Below, in pieces: positions 60,424 through 64,000 of a DNA stretch of 64,000 nucleotides. The translations under genes and the position numbers were made by a program. Position 1 is the stretch's first letter, and each line of letters begins with the position of its first letter. Source of the DNA: Olsenella uli (GTDB lineage Bacteria > Actinomycetota > Coriobacteriia > Coriobacteriales > Atopobiaceae); NCBI RefSeq assembly GCF_901212655.1, contig NZ_CAAKON010000053.1:47473-111472 (forward strand). The letters run 5' to 3'. The notes under the pieces were generated by a model. The model had not been told where the DNA came from and did not search any database. It worked only from the letters and a program-made list of their open reading frames with translations.

Positions 60424-60783
60424 TCAGCGCCGCCCGCCCCTCCTGCGCAGGCCCCGCAGGATGAGCGCGTGGCACGCCGTCATGCAGACGGCCGTGCTGG
60501 CCCAGGCGAGCGGATACATGAGAGCCACGCCGTCGAGCGTGGGGCCGTGGGCCGTGAGCAGGGCGAGCAGCGCTGTGCGCAGCACAAACACGTTGACCAT
60601 GATGATGGCCATGGGGGCGAGGGCGTGTCCGCGCCCGCGCAGCGAGGCGGCGTTTACCTCGAGGAAGGCATAGAGCCAGTAGAGCGGAAACGTGACGCGC
60701 GTGATCGCGCGCCCGGCCGCGATGGGGCCGCTCGTGAGGTCGCGTGGCATGGCCTTGCCTGAACTCATGAACATTCGTCTCAT
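60424..60783 (-). pseudogene. MATE-type efflux protein, C-terminal fragment
   Basis: The 119-residue frame has hydrophobic helices and the segment LEVNAASLRGRGHALAPMAIIMVN followed by LMYPLAWASTAVC, which match the last three or four helices of MATE transporters (normally about 450 residues). No N-terminal part is present upstream on the minus strand, so it is a leftover of a deleted gene. Confidence 0.6.
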
Positions 60784-60855
60784 ATCGTTCGATTACATCG
60801 CCCGCCTTGGTGGCCCAGGGGCAAACGGACGCCGCGCGGGATGTATCTGCCAAAT

Positions 60856-60879
60856 CAGAACACTATCTACTATTTGTTC
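60856..60879. promoter_or_regulatory. Palindromic operator, copy 2, before the chimeric binding-protein gene
   Basis: CAGAACACTATCTACTATTT with GTTC matches the motif at 53290 in 21 of 24 bases and keeps the GAACA-N12-TGTTC ends. TACTAT within it may be the -10. It lies about 45 bases before the ATG at 60924. Confidence 0.7.
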
Positions 60880-60923
60880 CATAAGTACCAAGAACCCCTC
60901 AGTTCTTCAGTAAGTGCCTCTCT

Positions 60924-62255
60924 ATGAAGAAATCGAACGCTGCCCCTCCCGTGTCGCGCCGCGCGTTCATCGCGGGTGCCGGCGTCTTGGCCGCCCTGTC
61001 TGCAGCCGGCCTCGCGGGCTGCGGTGGATCGGGCTCGAACGCAGCTGCGACGGTCTCTTCGGTCGCTCCCAAGAAGCAGGTCACCATTGCCATGAGCACC
61101 GACAACGAGCCGGCCGCTGGCTTCGACCCGTGCATCAACTGGGGCTGCGGCGAGCACGTGCACGAGCCGCTCGTCCCCACGGGCTCCACGAAGAAGGACG
61201 GAGAGAACGAGTGCCCGGCCGGCAACGACGTGACCTGCAACCTTGAGGTGCGCCAGGCTATCAGCTACGGCATCGACCGCAAGGCGCTCATCGACAACGT
61301 GCTCAACGGCTATGGCTCCGAGGCCTACGGCGTGGGCGACGGCATGCCGTGGGCGAACCCCGACATGCGGTGCGAGACCGACCTCGGCAAGGCCGCCGGC
61401 CTGCTCGAGGCCGCCGGATGGGCGAAGGGCGCGGACGGTGTCTATGCCAAGGACGGCCGTGCCTGCGCCTTCGATCCCTACTATCCCTCGACCGACTCGG
61501 TGCGCCAGGCCATGGCCAACGAGTTCGCCAACCAGATGGGCAAGCTCGGCATCAAGGTCACCACGAAGGGCGGCAGCTGGGACGACCTGTACCCGCACGA
61601 GTTCTCCGACCCGATCATGTGGGGCTGGGGCTCCAACTCTCTCATCGATGATGACGCGGTGACTCATGCGGTCGAGGCGTTCAAGGACGCCGACGGCCTC
61701 GTACTGGGCACGCCGGTCTACTGGGCCAGCCCGACGGGCGAGATGGAGCTGTTCATGGACCACCTGTGGGGCAAGGCTAACCGCGAGCTGCTCGCGGGCA
61801 AGCCGTGTGCCGTGCTTGCCACGGCGCGCCGTGCGGGCACCACGTCGGTCATCGATGGCCTCGCCAAGTACCCCACGTTTGCCGAGATGCCGATCGTGAG
61901 CTTGTTCTACTGGCCCATGGTGCACGGCAACACGCCCGACGAGGTGCTACGCGACGAGGAAGGCGTGCAGATCATGCAGCAGATGGGCGCCAACATGGCG
62001 TGGATGCTCAAGTGCTTCGAGGCCGGTCGTGCGGCGGGCATCGAGGTGCCGGCCGCTCCTGCCAAGCGCAAGCGCACCAACTTCGTGCGTAAGGGTGCTG
62101 CACGTTGGCGATGCGCTTGGCCATTCGTGCGGTATGCGGTGCTGATTGCAGCGTGGAGCCTGCCAGGTTCAGCTGTGCCCGGCAGGCCCCGATCCCTGTG
62201 CTTATCTGCTCTTTTGTGCTTGGCAGCTATGGTGATTTGGGCCTGGCAAGCATGA
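60924..62255 (+). pseudogene. Chimera of a deleted solute-binding protein and an FMN reductase fragment
   Basis: Residues 1-33 are a twin-arginine lipoprotein signal (SRRAFIAGAG, lipobox Cys33). The SBP_bac_5 N terminus follows to about residue 88. It then jumps directly to NDVTCNLEVRQAISYGIDRK, so roughly 200 residues of the normal fold are missing. At about residue 238 the sequence switches to the C-terminal part of an NADPH-dependent FMN reductase (AFKDADGLVLGTPVYWASP to about 390). The last 50 residues are unlike either. The frame is open throughout, but no complete domain remains. Confidence 0.75.
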
Positions 62256-62626
62256 TGACAAGAACGCATGGGTGCATGTGCCATGGGCGCATGGCCTCGT
62301 CTTCTGGGTTCGGTAGCCTTGGTGGCCGGGATGCATGAATGCGTTCGTAGACTGTGACGGCTGGGGTATGCGGGCGTAAAGCTGGGGCAAATCGGGAGCA
62401 GCTTTTCATCTGATAACACTTTTGGGCGTGTTTGCGAAGTGACTCGCTCCTTGGCTCAGCAAAACCGCAGGTCATTGGAGTCCGAAGGTGCTATCGACTT
62501 CCTGCGAAGGCCCAAAAGCGTTGTCAGACGTCTATTTTACATATGGTTTTATGAACGAGGTCCAGGAACACTCTGTGACATGCTCCGTGGTAGGTTGTTT
62601 GCGGCAGGGTCTTTGGGGGGTACGTC
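62256..62626 (+). other. 371-bp gap before the EamA permease gene
   Basis: No gene is supported. It contains short repeats of CATGGGYGCATG near 62,270-62,300, a TTGTCA at 62521 with A/T-rich DNA downstream that could be part of the permease promoter, and no clear terminator. Confidence 0.35.
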
Positions 62627-63532
62627 GTGGACTTGTGGACCGTGGTGGCGTTTGGCTCGGCACTGTTCGCCGGCCTTACGGCGATACTGGCAAAGTGCGG
62701 CGTGCGCCATACCGACTCCGACGTAGCTACAGCGGTGCGTACCCTCGTGGTACTGGTGTTTTCGTGGGTGATGGTCGCCGTGGAGGGCACCGACGTTCCC
62801 GCGGCACTCGCCTCGATTTCGGGGCGTTCCTACGTGTTTCTCGCACTCTCCGGTCTCGCCACGGGTGCCTCGTGGATCTGCTACTTCAAGGCGCTGGCCA
62901 CGGGAGACGTCAACAAGGTCGTGCCCATCGACAAGTCGAGTACGGTGCTCTCGGTGCTACTGGCCATTGTCTTGTTTGGCGAGACCGGCCATCTTGCAGT
63001 CAAGCTCGGGTCCACTGTCGCGATTCTCGTGGGCACACTCATGATGGTCGAACGACGTGGCGGCAGAGGTGCGCGTGGCGGCGCGGGCCTGCACGGTAGC
63101 GCGGGCTCACGCGCATGGCTCGCCTACGCCGTGGCATCGGCCGTCTTTGCGGCTCTCACCTCAATCTTGGCGAAGGTTGGCGTCGAGGGCATGGACTCCA
63201 ACCTGGCGATGGCGTTGCGTACCTGCGTAGTGCTCGTGATGGCGTGGGCCGTCGTCGCAGTCAAGGGCAAGCTTGCCCAGGTACGCCGCATCAATAGCCG
63301 TGAGCTGGCATTTTTAGTGCTCTCGGGGTTGGCTACCGGTGCGTCATGGCTGTGCTACTACTATGCGATCCAGATGGGTCAGGTGAGCATAGTGGTGCAG
63401 ATTGACAAGCTGTCCATTCTCGTGTCGGTCGCCTTCTCGTGGCTCGTGTTTGGCGAGCGCCTCTCGCGTGCGGCCGCTGCCGGGCTTGTGCTCATCGTCT
63501 GTGGAACCCTCTTCATGACCATCTGGACCTAA
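62627..63532 (+). CDS. EamA/DMT-family transporter
   Basis: The 301-residue protein has ten hydrophobic segments in two EamA repeats, each with the phrase LALSGLATGASW or LVLSGLATGASWLCYY, so the halves are clearly duplicated. Such proteins export amino acids or other small metabolites; the substrate is unknown. The start is GTG at 62627 behind GGGGGG. Confidence 0.88.
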   Translation: MDLWTVVAFGSALFAGLTAILAKCGVRHTDSDVATAVRTLVVLVFSWVMVAVEGTDVPAALASISGRSYVFLALSGLATGASWICYFKALATGDVNKVVPIDKSSTVLSVLLAIVLFGETGHLAVKLGSTVAILVGTLMMVERRGGRGARGGAGLHGSAGSRAWLAYAVASAVFAALTSILAKVGVEGMDSNLAMALRTCVVLVMAWAVVAVKGKLAQVRRINSRELAFLVLSGLATGASWLCYYYAIQMGQVSIVVQIDKLSILVSVAFSWLVFGERLSRAAAAGLVLIVCGTLFMTIWT

Positions 63533-64000
63533 TGCGTTGTCTGGATCTTATGGGGCGTCTGGACTTAATGAGGCAAAGCGAAGCGAAGCATATTAACGTG
63601 TGGCGGATACCTAGAACTCGAACGGGATACGAACCCAATGCGCTATCTAAGCGAGTGGGGGAAGGAGCCCACTACGCTATCTACCGGAAATCGTGAGATC
63701 TTGGCGAGACGTTTTCCCGAATAGGGCACTGCTATTTGTCTCGCGCGAGCGGCCTCGAGAGTACAAACGCCAGATAACCTTTTTTGTATAGAGGTCTTTG
63801 CGCCTTAAAATCTGTGCACAGTTCGGGAAAGCGTCGCGTTCGGGCGCCGTTTCGTTAGCACGTTGGTTGCGTAGGTGTGTTGTGACGTCCGGGGGAAGTA
63901 TCTGAGATGCTCGGAAGAGCGTTTGGTATCCGGGTGAGCACGTGGCAACCCCCCCCAGCATCCGGGCGAACGCGTGGTGGTACCGTCAATGATCTTTCGC
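63533..64000. other. 468-bp 3' end of the window without a supported gene
   Basis: The stretch carries a degenerate tRNA-like piece around 63,600-63,690 on the minus strand, A/T-rich DNA near 63,775-63,815, a run of eight C residues near 63,949-63,956, and two 18-base direct repeats at 63928 and 63960. A minus-strand open frame at 63677-63961 has no protein-like features. Confidence 0.4.
63928..63977 (+). repeat. Tandem 18-base repeats at the window end
   Basis: ATCCGGGTGAGCACGTGG (63928-63945) and ATCCGGGCGAACGCGTGG (63960-63977) match at 15 of 18 positions with a 32-base period and are separated by a C8 run. More copies may follow beyond the window. Confidence 0.6.

Noticed and set aside
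63600..63690. tRNA-like piece on the minus strand with GGGTTCGTATCCC
   Set aside because: Only three T-stem pairs form and no acceptor or anticodon stem can be built, so it is at best a decayed remnant or an attachment-site scrap.
63677..63961. Minus-strand open frame of 94 codons
   Set aside because: No start signal, crosses AT-rich and repeated DNA, and shows no motif.

Overview
The window is a chromosomal segment of a high-GC actinobacterium. Protein sequence character, gene order and the zinc-type S14, L33 and L36 point to class Coriobacteriia, probably an Atopobiaceae/Olsenella-like organism. That placement is inferred from reading the sequence, not from a search. Apart from four tRNA genes there are no RNA operons, and there is no CRISPR array or recognisable insertion sequence.

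From 1 to about 35,130 lies the main translation and transcription supercluster, all on the + strand. Its order is tRNA-Tyr/Thr/Met-tuf; rpmG-tRNA-Trp-secE-nusG; rplK-rplA; rplJ-rplL behind an L10 leader with an attenuator; rpoB-rpoC; rpsL-rpsG-fusA-rpsJ; an unusual 549-bp gap; rplC-D-W-B, rpsS, rplV, rpsC, rplP, rpmC, rpsQ, rplN, rplX; a terminator and a small unknown gene inside the spc operon; rplE through secY; adk-map-infA-rpmJ; and rpsM-rpsK-rpsD-rpoA-rplQ. Genes are closely packed with clear Shine-Dalgarno sites. Several starts are GTG or TTG. Strong terminators and a few near-consensus promoters divide the units.

From 35,170 to 49,000 the genes are housekeeping and accessory. They are a fused two-domain ECF ATPase and its EcfT partner, a truA gene broken at a G7 tract, a divergent LytR-CpsA-Psr-like protein, a family 2 glycosyltransferase, the arginine genes argC-argJ-argB-argD behind an AT-rich possible operator, an AraC-type regulator, and asnS. 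Intergenic spaces here carry copies of a roughly 40-nt palindromic repeat.

From 49,000 to 62,300 is a visibly more GC-rich, island-like region. A truncated HAD phosphatase gene lies at its left edge. A minus-strand larE-larB-larC-tetR operon (nickel-pincer nucleotide cofactor synthesis) stands back to back with a plus-strand operon of two related SAM methyltransferases and a complete Nik/Opp-type ABC transporter. A 24-bp palindromic motif lies between the two operons. It recurs in front of a decayed second solute-binding protein gene that has lost its middle and is fused in frame to part of an FMN reductase. I read this as a candidate nickel acquisition and nickel-cofactor locus with an unexplained methyltransferase component. 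The metal is inferred only from the neighbouring lar genes. An EamA-type permease follows, and the last 470 bases hold no gene I can support.
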